Source: Globisporangium splendens (lineage: Eukaryota > Oomycota > Peronosporomycetes > Pythiales > Pythiaceae). From it: DNA of 28,633 bases. The stretch is from NCBI GenBank assembly GCA_006386115.1, contig VFIW01000169.1, forward strand, positions 1-28,633, in the 5' to 3' direction. Of this stretch, positions 17,798-28,173 are shown piece by piece; positions within the stretch are counted from its first letter, which is position 1, and every line of letters begins with the position of its first letter. Position numbers and translations under genes: made by a program. The notes under the pieces are model-generated. The model was not told the origin of the DNA. It did not search any database and worked only from the letters and a program-made list of their open reading frames with translations.

Positions 17798-19381
17798 TCA
17801 CAACTGTGCAAGTCGCAGTTTCAGTTTCTTGGTAGCTTTCTTGTATCGGTCACGCATTTTGGACAATTTGTGCAGCATGCGTTCTTTCTCGATCTCCCAT
17901 TCTTCCTGTTCTTGTTTCCTGCTTGCCTTTTCTCGTTTCCAAGCATTTTGTTGACCCTCGATCAGTTTGCCTATTTTTGTTCTCTCTTTGCGCAGCTTTC
18001 TTGTTTCCTCTTGGATTTCGCCAAGCATCGCAGCGTATTCTTTCTTGTAGAGCTCCATTTCCTTCTTCACCTCTTTCAGTAGTCTCTGATAGTCGTCGAC
18101 TTCATCCGTGTACTTTCGTTTGTTTTTCCGAGACTTTGCTGTTTCACCGTGAACATTTCGTTTCGCTTGTATACGGCTACCGTCGCTGTATTTGCTGTTG
18201 CTACTTAAACTGCTGCTCACTTGATCTCCCGCTGGCGATGGATAATGATGCTTGGCTTCCAGACTTGTTTCTGACCCAAAATTCGAAGGCAGAATCTCCC
18301 AACCGCTGTCATCGTCATCCGAGTCGGAATACGAGGCAATACCAGCCATAGTACCATCAGCACCCACAGGAGTCATTTGCTGATCTACACCGCCACTCAA
18401 CGTTTCCTGCCGCATAATGATTGCCAACGCGTTGTATTGATCTCGACTGATATCTGGCACAAAATACCTGGGATTTACACTTTGACGTGCAAGGTATTCT
18501 TTCCGCTTCGCTGCCGATAACGAGAACCAATTTCGAGGCATGGTTCCGTCCTCTGCATCATCCAACTGTTGTTGATTGTACTCGTTAATCAGATTGTACG
18601 CGCACACGAGTTTGGCTCGCTTGGCCAGCAGTGACGAGGCGTTCCTCTCTGGCATCGTCGATGATGTTGTTTTGCGTCGTTCCTTTGTGAGCACGCAGAA
18701 CCGCTCGTAGATTTCGGCGAAGCGGGTCAGCCCATTGGAGTAGCTGTTTTCCGAGACGACTTGACGCCATGCAGTGATGAGCAGCCAGATCTCACCATCG
18801 GTCCAGGGGTGTCGCTCCCTCGTTCTCGCACTTACTGCTGCTCCTGACGTTGTTGATGCTGCTGGGGCTGTTGCCTCAGTTGATGCTGTTGTCACTCTTG
18901 GCGTTGCTCTCACTGCCGAGGCTGCTGTTGTTGCTGCCGAAGCTGCTGTTGGCTCATAGGGCTCTAGAAGACGCTCGCTGCCAGTATCCGAGACCTTGAG
19001 GCGCCGATTTCTATCGATCTCGGCCAGGATGGAGCACATGTGTCGATCCAACTTGACTAGCTCCGTCGTGCCGCTATGCTCTGCGTACAGCTGCTGCTGC
19101 GTCTCCGCCCTCATTGCGAACCAGTCCTTCTGGCGAGCGACGAACCGGTACATCGTGAGCAAGCGGCGCTGCTTGCCTTCCACAGCGCTTCGGCTGCGCG
19201 CCGCGCTGCCACCATACGCCACGAACGTCTCGAGCGTGCGCGCATCGACGTGGCGCATGTCCTGAGCGCGGCTGGAGGACGCGCGGATCCCGCGCAGCAC
19301 GTCACGCCACGCGCGCAGCAGCAGCGTCTCCTCCTCGTGCGTCCATTTCGGTCGCTGCAGCTCTCCTGCCGGTTTGACCAT
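17798..19381 (-). CDS. Double-module SANT/Myb-like coiled-coil protein (paralogue G)
   Basis: This 527-residue protein carries the family module twice. Copy 1 starts at W13 (K-W-T-H-E-E-E-T-L-L-L-R-A-W-R-D-V-L) and its second half begins D-W-F-A-M. An Ala/Thr-rich linker (about 135-190) follows. Copy 2 reads P-W-T-D-G-E-I-W-L-L-I-T-A-W-R-Q-V-V, with N-W-F-S-L-S-A-A-K-R-K-E-Y and a final D-Q-Y-N-A-L-A-I-I-M. An acidic run and G-W-E-I-L-P (18287-18304, residues 360-365) lead to a basic patch and a coiled coil (about 425-520) ending K-M-R-D-R-Y-K-K. The ATG at 19381 is used because the longer frame needs a TTG. It is the tandem partner of H, in the same direction. Confidence 0.87.
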   Translation of the reverse strand: MVKPAGELQRPKWTHEEETLLLRAWRDVLRGIRASSSRAQDMRHVDARTLETFVAYGGSAARSRSAVEGKQRRLLTMYRFVARQKDWFAMRAETQQQLYAEHSGTTELVKLDRHMCSILAEIDRNRRLKVSDTGSERLLEPYEPTAASAATTAASAVRATPRVTTASTEATAPAASTTSGAAVSARTRERHPWTDGEIWLLITAWRQVVSENSYSNGLTRFAEIYERFCVLTKERRKTTSSTMPERNASSLLAKRAKLVCAYNLINEYNQQQLDDAEDGTMPRNWFSLSAAKRKEYLARQSVNPRYFVPDISRDQYNALAIIMRQETLSGGVDQQMTPVGADGTMAGIASYSDSDDDDSGWEILPSNFGSETSLEAKHHYPSPAGDQVSSSLSSNSKYSDGSRIQAKRNVHGETAKSRKNKRKYTDEVDDYQRLLKEVKKEMELYKKEYAAMLGEIQEETRKLRKERTKIGKLIEGQQNAWKREKASRKQEQEEWEIEKERMLHKLSKMRDRYKKATKKLKLRLAQL

Positions 19382-19857
19382 TTGATTCGAAACGCGGATG
19401 TGAGCCAATTACACTAATGCAGTATGTGCTTTGAAACGGAGGAGGTCAATAATACAGAGATCAATTTCAACACATCAAATAGTGTCAATTAATTCTAGGG
19501 TATACTTTTATGCTCTGCAGATTTTTGCGGTTGAACATGGCCAGATGTCATTTGAATTCAAGATTCTTCTCGCTGTCTGTACGGATTGCTGCTTTGAGCT
19601 CCGAGTTTGCGAGTTATTGAACGCATGAAGTGATTACACCCTCCGTCTGTATCTGAAATGCTTCATTTCGGCGTTGTCATTCTTGTTGACGTCCTTGAGC
19701 TTATGTGGCGAGGACTTGCAAGACGACAATATTGCTCCTTTGTCACAACTTTTCTTGATGAAAAAGCAGGGATGATTGTCGGAAATGTGAGACGAAGTGA
19801 GAACCAACTCAAGCGAATGTCACTCATCACGCAAGAAGCGAAACAAGATGCCCCCTC
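19382..19857. other. Intergenic region between G and H
   Basis: These 476 bp separate two co-directional minus-strand genes and should hold the promoter of G and the 3' end of H. A CTCACATCC sequence lies just upstream of the G start; it resembles, but does not match, the oomycete initiator. No gene is supported. Confidence 0.4.
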
Positions 19858-21543
19858 CTAGCGTGCTCGACGCTTCAACTCGAGTGCAGTTTTCTTGTAC
19901 TTGGCACGCATCTTGGCCAACTTGTTTTCTAATCGCTCTTTTTCCCGCAACCACTCTTGTCTTTGGCGTGCTCTCTCTTCCTTATCCTCTTCCCGCTCGA
20001 CTGCTGCTTGCGCTATTCGTTTCGCTATTTTCTTGCGCTCCCGTCGAGCGTTCTTCCGCTCTTCTCGGATTTTCTCTAATGTGGCTTCCCGTTCTTTCCG
20101 CTCGCGTCTGATTTCGCTTTGCATCCGACTCCACATTAATCGAAACTCCGCTACGTTCGCAAGATCGGATTTGTTTTTCCGCTTCTTATGCTTCGTACTC
20201 TGGATACTGGAACTGGAATCGCTGCTGCTATCACTGTCGTCGTCGCTATTATCTGAGCTGCTGCTTTCATCGGTTACTCTACCTCGCATTCGCTTGCTGG
20301 GCGAGGCGATTGGAACGTGCGTCTTGCTGGTCTCAGCTGGCATGCTGTTCGCGTTTCTCGTATCACGTGTGCTGGTTGGATGCTGCGGCAGTATCTCCCA
20401 GCCAGGACTGTCTGAATCAGAGGAATCCGAGTCGATGTCGATTACTTCTGGAGCCGCATGCCTCAAAAGCGCAATCGCATCACCGTCATCATCATCGCCT
20501 TCGAGCATGTTTTCGTGTCGCATCACGGTATCAATCGCGTTGTAAAAATCTCGATTGACATCTTGGAACCGACATTCTACGTGCTTTACATCCCTGAGGT
20601 AATGTCGCTTCTCTTTCTGTGAAAGCTTAAACCAATCTCGCGGTGCGCTCGCGCTTCCGTGAGGACCGCTCATTTCTCTTCCTTGTTTGTTGTACTCGGA
20701 GATCGCCTTGTACAGCGACACTAGCCGACGCCGTTTGGAAGCGAACGAATTCATACTCCTCGTGGGCAAAGTCGAGTCACCGTTTTGCTCGTTCGCTAGT
20801 TCCAGGAAGCGTTTGTAGATGTGAGTCAGCGTGTGCTCTTCTCGGTTCTTTGTCTCGAGCACTTGGCGCCATGCTGTGAGCATCAGCCAGAGCTCTTTGG
20901 TGGTCCATGACGATAGTGAGCTCGTCGATTCGCGTTCCTTGGTCGGACTCGGCTCAGACAGCTTCTGGATCTCCTCGAGCACGTCAAACATCTCCTGCGT
21001 GATTACCTGGAAGCTCGATTTCTCGTATCGTGCAGCGTACGCTGCCTCCTGTTGCGCCAGCGTCCACGAGAACCACCCATTGTCACCACTGCGTGCTGTT
21101 GTCGTCCTATTGGATCTCATGGTCGTCGTCAGCTTCTTCCTGACTTTATGAGGAGCTCTAGAAGAAGCGGAAGATCGAGTCGACGCCTCACTATCGCTCT
21201 CATTCTGGTCTGACAGCAGTGACTCTGGCGGCGACGGCATCGCGTTGCACTCGACGATGAAGCGGTACATGCGCTGCAGTTTGGCGCGCTTGTGGGAGAC
21301 CGAGTTCTCGCTGCGGGAGCCACCCGTGTCGATGAACTTGTGGTACGCGCGGATGTTGATGGGCAGCACGCTCGTATTGTTGAGCAGCGCCGCGCCACTG
21401 GCCGACGCCTCGCGCAGCACATCGCGCCAAGCAGTCAGCAGCAACAGCTCCTCGTCCTGCGTCCACAGCGCACGAGACGGTGTACTGTCCTCGTTCTCGG
21501 CGCCAGCAGCAGACGCTGCGCGCCGTCGACGCCTGCGAGCCAT
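19858..21543 (-). CDS. Double-module SANT/Myb-like coiled-coil protein (paralogue H)
   Basis: This 561-residue protein has the same layout as G. It begins with a run of six Arg, a likely nuclear localisation signal. Copy 1 starts at W27 (L-W-T-Q-D-E-E-L-L-L-L-T-A-W-R-D-V-L); a Ser-rich insert separates its halves before G-W-F-S-W. Copy 2 reads S-W-T-T-K-E-L-W-L-M-L-T-A-W-R-Q-V-L, with D-W-F-K-L-S-Q-K-E-K and D-F-Y-N-A-I-D-T-V-M. The acidic run D-S-D-S-S-D-S-D-S-P precedes G-W-E-I-L-P (20386-20403, residues 381-386), and a second long Ser/Asp run follows. The coiled coil (about 460-555) ends K-M-R-A-K-Y-K-K. The ATG at 21543 is used; an upstream GTG extension is hydrophobic and unlike the relatives. 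Confidence 0.87.
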   Translation of the reverse strand: MARRRRRRAASAAGAENEDSTPSRALWTQDEELLLLTAWRDVLREASASGAALLNNTSVLPINIRAYHKFIDTGGSRSENSVSHKRAKLQRMYRFIVECNAMPSPPESLLSDQNESDSEASTRSSASSRAPHKVRKKLTTTMRSNRTTTARSGDNGWFSWTLAQQEAAYAARYEKSSFQVITQEMFDVLEEIQKLSEPSPTKERESTSSLSSWTTKELWLMLTAWRQVLETKNREEHTLTHIYKRFLELANEQNGDSTLPTRSMNSFASKRRRLVSLYKAISEYNKQGREMSGPHGSASAPRDWFKLSQKEKRHYLRDVKHVECRFQDVNRDFYNAIDTVMRHENMLEGDDDDGDAIALLRHAAPEVIDIDSDSSDSDSPGWEILPQHPTSTRDTRNANSMPAETSKTHVPIASPSKRMRGRVTDESSSSDNSDDDSDSSSDSSSSIQSTKHKKRKNKSDLANVAEFRLMWSRMQSEIRRERKEREATLEKIREERKNARRERKKIAKRIAQAAVEREEDKEERARQRQEWLREKERLENKLAKMRAKYKKTALELKRRAR

Positions 21544-22319
21544 TTGATGTTGTGCGTGACGGTGGCAGTGAAAGAGTGAGCAAAAAAGAAGCAAAAGCCT
21601 GCATATTTGCAATAAACAGGTTTTGTTATAACTAAACACAGTAGTGGGCTAAACACACTCATTCAAGTGGGGCATTTAGTGTCAGAATGAGTCAGATTAT
21701 CGGAAGTCGTGTCTGTGTCGTGTCTCGCTTGAGTCTGAAAGTTTGAATGGGGTCTCAAAATATCCGCAACGAATGATTCTATAAAGTTCGCCTTACTTCA
21801 GCCAAAAAGCCTAAATTGAGAGTGTGTGTGTTGACAAGCTAGAGTGACTAGGTTTTGTGTGGTTCGATTGCCGTATTTAGGAGGTTGGACTTCTCAACTT
21901 CAAACAAAAACTAACTGTCTAACTTAATACCGTCACAGTTGATATGTGACTGACCCAGATCGGCTTCAGCACAGTTGGGCTCGACGAAGACAGGTGGCAT
22001 GCGCGACCCTGTCGTGTGTGCTCATTCACGGTCTCGTCAACGCCGGCTGCAGATATCGATTTAATTCAAGCAGTGCCCTCGAGCCCTCCGGCCATGGAAA
22101 CAACAAACCGGGTGGTTGGTACCTGCCCACTGAGGGTGGCTCGACGTATGCGGACGTTACATTGTGCCACAAACTAGCTGCACTGCCGGAATACAAGGTT
22201 GACGCGATAACGCAATGCATTAAATTACATGCGAGACCACGAGTGCAAAGAACGAGAGAGAGGGAGAAGGTAATTCTATTGAACTTATGGTCTACATACA
22301 GTTTAAGAATTCCGGAGTC
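21544..22319. other. Region between H and the LINE, partly LINE 3' untranslated
   Basis: The part next to 22320 is probably the 3' untranslated region of the minus-strand LINE, and the part next to 21544 the promoter of H. I could not place the LINE 3' end: there is no clear poly(A) tract or target duplication. A 131-codon plus-strand frame at 21946-22341 overlaps the LINE end and has no known similarity. Confidence 0.4.
21573..21579 (-). promoter_or_regulatory. Possible oomycete initiator upstream of paralogue H
   Basis: TCACTCT on the minus strand fits the oomycete initiator T-C-A-Y-T-Y-Y and lies about 30 nt before the H start codon, inside GCTCACTCTTTCACT. A match this short can occur by chance. 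Confidence 0.35.
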
Positions 22320-25300
22320 TCATTTACACTGCCGAGAGTGAGGTGTTCTAAGTTTTGACGATGTGGATCCGATGTCATTGTCGAGTAGAGCTGCGACTTG
22401 GGACATAACAACTTGACCATTTCCCCGCGATTCGTCGGTGAGTATCTTCGCTGTCTTGGAGTTCATTGCCATGTTGGCGAGAAGATCGGCCATCTTGTTT
22501 TGTTCTCGTTTTGTGTGATTCCAGGAGGTCCACGCAAAGTTGGCGATGATTTGGTTTACCCGAACTGCTAGTGGCTGCAACTTGGTCTGGCGTATTGAGG
22601 CGAACCCGTTCTGGGCTGCGATAATCATTTGGCTGTCTCCGAAGACTTCCAACTTGACTTCATAATGCTGTAGGTAGTGTGCACTGTATGCCAGGCCATC
22701 TTTCAGCGCGCTGTATTCGCACCAATTGTTCGTGACTTCTGGTCCCATGTACGCATAGCCGCATGCTTTGAGTTCCCATCGATTGCTGCGTTCATTCAGG
22801 AAGATGAGTACCCAACCGCTGCCTCCTGGACCTGGGTTGCCGCGTGCACCTCCATCGAAATACAAACGCGCCGTCGCCCACGCTTCAAGTTGGCGCGACA
22901 TGTCTTGTTTCTCCAGTACGCTGAGCAGTTGGCTCAGGCAAGTTGCATTGATCTTTTCTCCTTTGAGCGTTCTCATCCGATGAGCCACAGCCCGCACTTG
23001 CATCACACACGCTGTCCACACTCGCTGGGTACTCTCTTCAATAGTGAGATGTTGTCGTTCATGCACCATTTCCACTCTCGTTCTCCACAGCAAAACTGGG
23101 ATGCTTGATGTGACGATAAACCAAAGTTTCTGTAGTGCTGTCGAGTGTTCCGGAGTGATGAACCCGAAGTGCTTTTCCAATTCCCGGAGCAAAGATCGTT
23201 GACCTAGCGGGGCTGTGCGACTAGCAATATGAGGCAGGAAGAGGTTGAGTGCTTGATTCGTCAATGTTCGGCCCATCCATCATCCAAGAATGGTCATCCA
23301 CGCGGCTTGTGCTCGCTTGCAACTCCAGACTATGTGTGAGATAGTTTCTTTTGTCTCCCCACATCCGGCATTGCTTGGGCATGCTGAAGACTCGATCCTT
23401 CCCGGATGGAACAGGTTGAGCTGCATCGTAGAAATCCGGTATGTCGTCCACATCTGATACGGCGTAAGACATCCTCGTTGTTTCCATAGATCTGCTGGTA
23501 GTCGATACTGCACATGACTGTACCACTGGTCAGTTCTCGCGATTTGTTGAGCTTGTCTATGAGTCCTCCGAGACCTTGATACAACTTGCTGTGCAACCTC
23601 CTTGTTCGCGCTCGGTCAATTGTCTTCCGGATGCTATTTGGGGGAGTACGTTCATGCACCAGCCACGGACAGTGAGTCGTGAGCGGGTGCGGTTTGAGAG
23701 TCCACCCTACGGTTTTTATTTCTTCTTCGATCGTTGCCACGTCTTGTTGACAGATAGCATCCCCAGCCCAGTCGGTCACTGTCCAGAGAACTCCGTTTGC
23801 TTGCCGTTGCATCTGGATGTAGTCCGTGTGGCTCCCCTCCGATACTGGCACCGCGATGATGGTTCCCATGCCATTACCGATCCACTTGTACTCTCGTTTT
23901 GTGTGTTTCCTGCTCCACGGCTCCTGCTGACTCTTTAGCTGATTGCTTGCATCGTCTTCTATCTCCAGTGAGCATAGAATGATGCTGGTTACGAGTTTTC
24001 GCAGGGTGGTCATTCGTTTGAACGTGAGAGTTGCCGTCATGGTTGGTAGCCGCACGGAGAACACTCGCTCTTCCTCCCGTCTCACGTTGAAGCTGGCCAA
24101 ATTGCATTCCTTCAGGAAAGGAACCGTTTTGACTGTATACTTCTCGCCTTGACTGTCGATTATCCAGGGGTTGTCGTTCCACTGAAAGGATGGCCAGAAG
24201 GCTCGAGTCTCTTCCGATACTTGATGAATCGTCTGCTCAGGTTTTCTCCCAAAGTACACACCTACACGTCCGTCTGATCTCCACTCAAGGTCCAGGGTCG
24301 GTAGCAAGGATTCCATTTGCTGCTTCAGATCGTCTTTCCACGCGGGATTGCGTCTCTCTGCCACCACCAGGTCTTCACAGAGATACTCCCACCCGAGTCT
24401 GTGGATATTGCTCGTCTGGTACAGCCTTGTCTGTGCGTGCTGGCTTCGCTCCTTTGGTGAAATCGCGCAACATCCCCGGTTTTGACTTTTGTCCCGATGC
24501 ATCTGTTCATGCCAAGCTTCTGTGTACTTGTCTCGCGCTCGCTGAAGCCACCGAGTTGTCCGCCGCATCGCTTGTCGCTTTATTGCAAGAGGTATTGAGT
24601 AGAGACCTATGCCTCCTTCCTTGGCTGGCAAGTAGAGCAGGGAAGGACTCACCTTGTGTCTCGTGCCGTCTGTGCCGAGTGTCGATTTCCACAAAAATTG
24701 CTTTTGTAGATTCACTAGCTGATCCACGACTTTCGCTGGGGGCTTGATGTAGCCGGCAGTGAACAGAATCGACGGCAGTAAGATCGAATTCAGTATAAGC
24801 ACTCTCCCCACCACACTGTTGGAGACTTTGGCCGCGATGATCAATCTGGTTCGGAGCTTTTGCAGGCGGTCCTCTCAATTAGCTTGTGTGATGTTCCCGG
24901 TACCTATTTGGATGCCAAGGTACCTCACCGTCTCTCCATGCTTCAGAATTGGAATGCCGCATCTTTGTTCCTGGACTACTGCTGTGTTGAGACAGATGTA
25001 ACTGCTTTTCGTTGGTTGCACGTGCAGACCTGATTGCTGGCCGAACTCGGACAGCAGCTGCATCAGTCGAGGCAGCTGTTTCCCTTGTTTCAAAAAGACG
25101 GCGGAGTCGTCGGCGAAGGTCGAAATAAGATGGGGTTCTGCTCCGGATCTGGTCACACGAATACCATCCAGATGGGGGTCTTGCTGTACTGCCAGTGCGA
25201 GAATCTCCGCGGCAACAATAAACAGCAGAGGGGAGAGGGGGCAGCCTTGACGAGTTCCCGACTTGACCTCCCATTCTGTCGACAGTTCATTGTTCACTAG

Positions 25301-27340
25301 GTACTGCGCTGTAGTGTCCGAGTGCGTTCGACGTACTAAATCCACAAATTGTCGCCCAAAGCCGAACTTGCTCAGCACAAGGTACAGAAAATCTCTGTCC
25401 AATGTGTCGTAAGCCTTCATGAAATCAAGCATCGCAATTCCCGGAGCGTCGTCCAACCCTTCAGCACTGTTGTGGTACGCTTTGTCCAACGCAGCTTGCA
25501 TGATGAGGATCGCGTTCTCCATCAGCCGGTCGCGTACGAAGCCTTGTTGTGCTTCCCCGATGATCCACAGAAGGATGTCTTGCAGCCTTGTTGCCAAGAC
25601 TTTTGCAAACAACTTGTAAGTGGTCGTAAGCAGAGTGGTTGGTCTGTAATCGAGGGGGTTTGGCGAATCTCCTTTCTTGCGCAACGGTATCACGATTCCT
25701 TGACCGAATGATCGTGGCATGGGAGCCCCGCGTTGGATGTTGTTGAATTCCCGCACCAAAACTTCAACCATCACGTCCTCGCAATCCTTGTAGAAGTCAT
25801 TGTTCAGACTATCCACGCCACCTGCCCTATGCCGATGTAAAGCCGCGATCGCCTCTCGTACTTCCTTTTCAGTGATGGGTGCCATCAAGTCTTGGTTTTG
25901 CTCTTCTGTGACTTTTCGAGTTTCCGGAATGTACACCAGTGCATCAAATCGCTGTTCAGCCTTCTGCGGAGGGACCGCAGCATGGCTCTGGCCGGTGATT
26001 TGGTTCCACTCTGCCCCCACGATGTCCGCTAGACTCGCGTTTGGTGGGTGGTACCTTCCGGGTGTCGGTTCCAATCGCGAAATTGTTTGATCCCGCTGCC
26101 AGTTGGCGATCCTCCGAAAGAAGTGACGAACATCCCCCTGCGTTGCTTGCATATACTTGCCGAATTTAAACTCTGCTGCCTCCCTTGCCGCGTTTGCTTG
26201 CTCTTCGATCAGCTGAAGCCTTGTGCGGTTTGCCGGTCGATGCTGCTGATCCTCCAATTTTTGCCGATATCTTCGTACTTGCCGCTTCTCTGCTCGATTT
26301 ACTCTCAGTATTGCTTTGATGATACGCTGCTCCAGGTTGCTCCACACGATTGACCCTTCACTCTGCATCAGCTCCAGCTCGTGAGCGATTGCCTTTTGCA
26401 CCCCAGTCCGCACCAAGTCAGGACGCGAGGTTCGCATCGGGTACCTGCACTTGTTCACTCTCTTTGGTCTCTGCGGTTGACTCGTCCATTTCATATGCAG
26501 CACCACTGCTTGGTGATCCGAGTAGCGCTTGGGTAGCTCTATGGCTTCCCATTGCACGGCGCTGCCCAGGTTTCCTGCGATATAGAATCGGTCGAGTCGA
26601 CTGGCTGAGTTTTTTCTCCAGTATGTGAAATGCTCCGTCGGTTCCCTCTGCACTGGCCACTCCGGATCCTCCACTAGCTCCCGTGCGTCGTAAATGCTCC
26701 ACTCCGTCACTAGTCGTCTCAGTTCTGCACTTTCGCACTGCACAGATAGCCGAACTCCTCTTTGGTACCGGTCCCGTTGCTTGTCGAGCACACAATTGAA
26801 GTCACCTTCGAGCACTGCTGCTGCACGATGAGTCCCGAACTCCTCGTTTAGGCGTCGGAAGAAGTGTTCTCGCTCTGCTTTCTTGTTGGGTGCGTACACA
26901 TTAATCCACACCGCTCCCTTGGACTTGATAGCGACTGTGCGATTCGTCCACTTGGATTCCTCGATCAGTTGTGTTTCGCTAATCGTCTTCGGATTTGTGA
27001 GTATTGCAACTCCGTCGGTCGCGTCTGGATGGATGGACCAAAAGGACGTTGGTTCGTCCAGGTTTGCAACCCCCCATATTCGGTTCCAGTAATGTCGGAG
27101 TCTGCTTTCTTCTTTGGCTGTGGTGATCCTTGTTTCCTGTAAATAAATGATATCATACTTTTCTGCGGTTAGTGCCCCCTTGAGATCCTCTAACCATTTT
27201 GTTCGTTCTTTCTTTTTGAATCCGCACACGTTCTGAGTTAATACCCGTAGCGTGTTTGGACATGGTCTTTTTTCCTTTTTTGGTTTTTGTAAAATGCATT
27301 CTTGAGGGCATGTAGTGCGGCGTACATTTCTGTGCCTGGG
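22320..27340 (-). pseudogene. LINE ORF2: endonuclease - reverse transcriptase - RNase H, interrupted
   Basis: The frame opens after a stop at 27341-27343 and reads L-T-Q-N-V-C-G-F, then Q-E-T-R (27128-27139), G-D-F-N and S-D-H-Q, the catalytic motifs of the exo/endo/phosphatase fold that nicks the target. The reverse transcriptase shows D-F-M-K-A-Y-D, S-G-T-R-Q-G-C-P-L-S-P and the catalytic F-A-D-D (25106-25117). A TGA at 24875-24877 interrupts the frame, which then continues unchanged through the connector to about 23511. There a one-base shift moves similarity to another frame with a Cys/His segment. A TGA at 23280-23282 follows, and the last piece holds RNase H with Y-F-D-G-G-A-R-G-N-P-G-P (22840-22870), E-Y-S-A-L-K-D-G-L, F-G-D-S-Q and N-K-M-A-D. 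No in-frame ATG starts the endonuclease. Confidence 0.88.
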
Positions 27341-27376
27341 CTACTTCCACCTTGGTTACCTGTTGGTGTCGCGCCT

Positions 27377-28173
27377 TTAGTACCTTGAAGGCTCGACCGA
27401 GTCCACTTCCACGGTGACTTGAGCCATGATCACCGAAAGAGCTGACCATTCGCTGAGCTCCTCTCCACTCTTGAAGGCTGCTTTAAGTTCTCTGGTTTGC
27501 TTCAACACCGCACAGAAGTCTTCAATCGCCTCGTACAGGATGTCTGGGTCTTCGGCGTCAATGGACCTGAACGTCTGCAGCTCCTCCTCATACACCACTG
27601 TGCAGATGATGTAGCGGCTGAGCTTCTCTTGCTGGGTCGGGTGACAAAGTCGCAGAACTTCGAGCCCACCGTACTTCATTTTTCCAAGCGTCAACCAGTC
27701 TTCCTTGGAGTTGAGTAACACGGCCCGTTATTGCTTCGTGGTTGCCGTTGCAATCCTGTCAAACCAACCTGTGATCCACACCCTTGTTTCTGCCTGATCG
27801 GTGCGGTGTACAAGACGTTTGAGCCCTTCCTCGATCACCTGTTCGCGCAGAACTTGCGTCAAGTCCACTAGCGTTGGCCCGCTGAGATGATTCAGTACGT
27901 GATGTGGCCCTGGCGACGTCTTCAACATCGCTAGAATTCGCTCCCACTCATTGAGAGCTTCCTGCGTCCATACATCACGATTGGACGAGAGCAGAGGAAA
28001 GGGACACTTGGTTTCTTGCTTCCATTGCTCCTGGAACCCTTCCCAATGCTCCTGCAGCGTGCGCTCGAGGTCTCTGCGTTTCTGCATGGAATCTCCTTCG
28101 ATCGCCAAACGTCTCGACAGCGTTTTGTGTTGGGAATGCCCTTGCACAATCCGAATAGTTTCCCAAGTTGAAG
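27377..28173 (-). pseudogene. LINE ORF1, interrupted
   Basis: Two open pieces in the same frame (28173-27728 and 27727-27377) are separated only by TAA at 27728-27730, giving about 264 codons in all. The protein is rich in Trp, Glu and Leu with a helical look (E-x-W-E-G-F-Q-E-Q-W-K-Q) and shows no CCHC knuckle or RRM that I can recognise. Its position before the endonuclease ORF is the reason to call it ORF1, which in LINEs binds the element RNA. The 5' end is lost at the junction with LTR sequence. Confidence 0.6.

Larger units (their letters stand above)
22320..28173 (-). mobile_element. Decayed LINE (non-LTR retrotransposon) with endonuclease, RT and RNase H
   Basis: On the minus strand this element has an ORF1 (about 28173-27377) followed by a long ORF2 with apurinic-type endonuclease, reverse transcriptase and a C-terminal RNase H domain. 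Its 5' end meets LTR-derived sequence near 28174, so the start of ORF1 may be missing. The 3' end is not fixed; coding stops at 22320. Stops and a frameshift show it is inactive. The domain order fits L1-like or related clades that carry RNase H, as known from oomycetes and plants; the clade is not decided here. Confidence 0.88.

Noticed and set aside
18840..18960. GCTGTTGTTGCTG-type repeats as a separate repeat element
   Set aside because: They code the Ala/Thr-rich linker of paralogue G on the minus strand.
20643..21579. Plus-strand frames inside paralogue H
   Set aside because: Short, overlapping, and antisense to the conserved modules of H.
21946..22341. 131-codon plus-strand frame beside the LINE end
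   Set aside because: It probably lies in the LINE 3' untranslated region and overlaps its coding end; no domain is visible.
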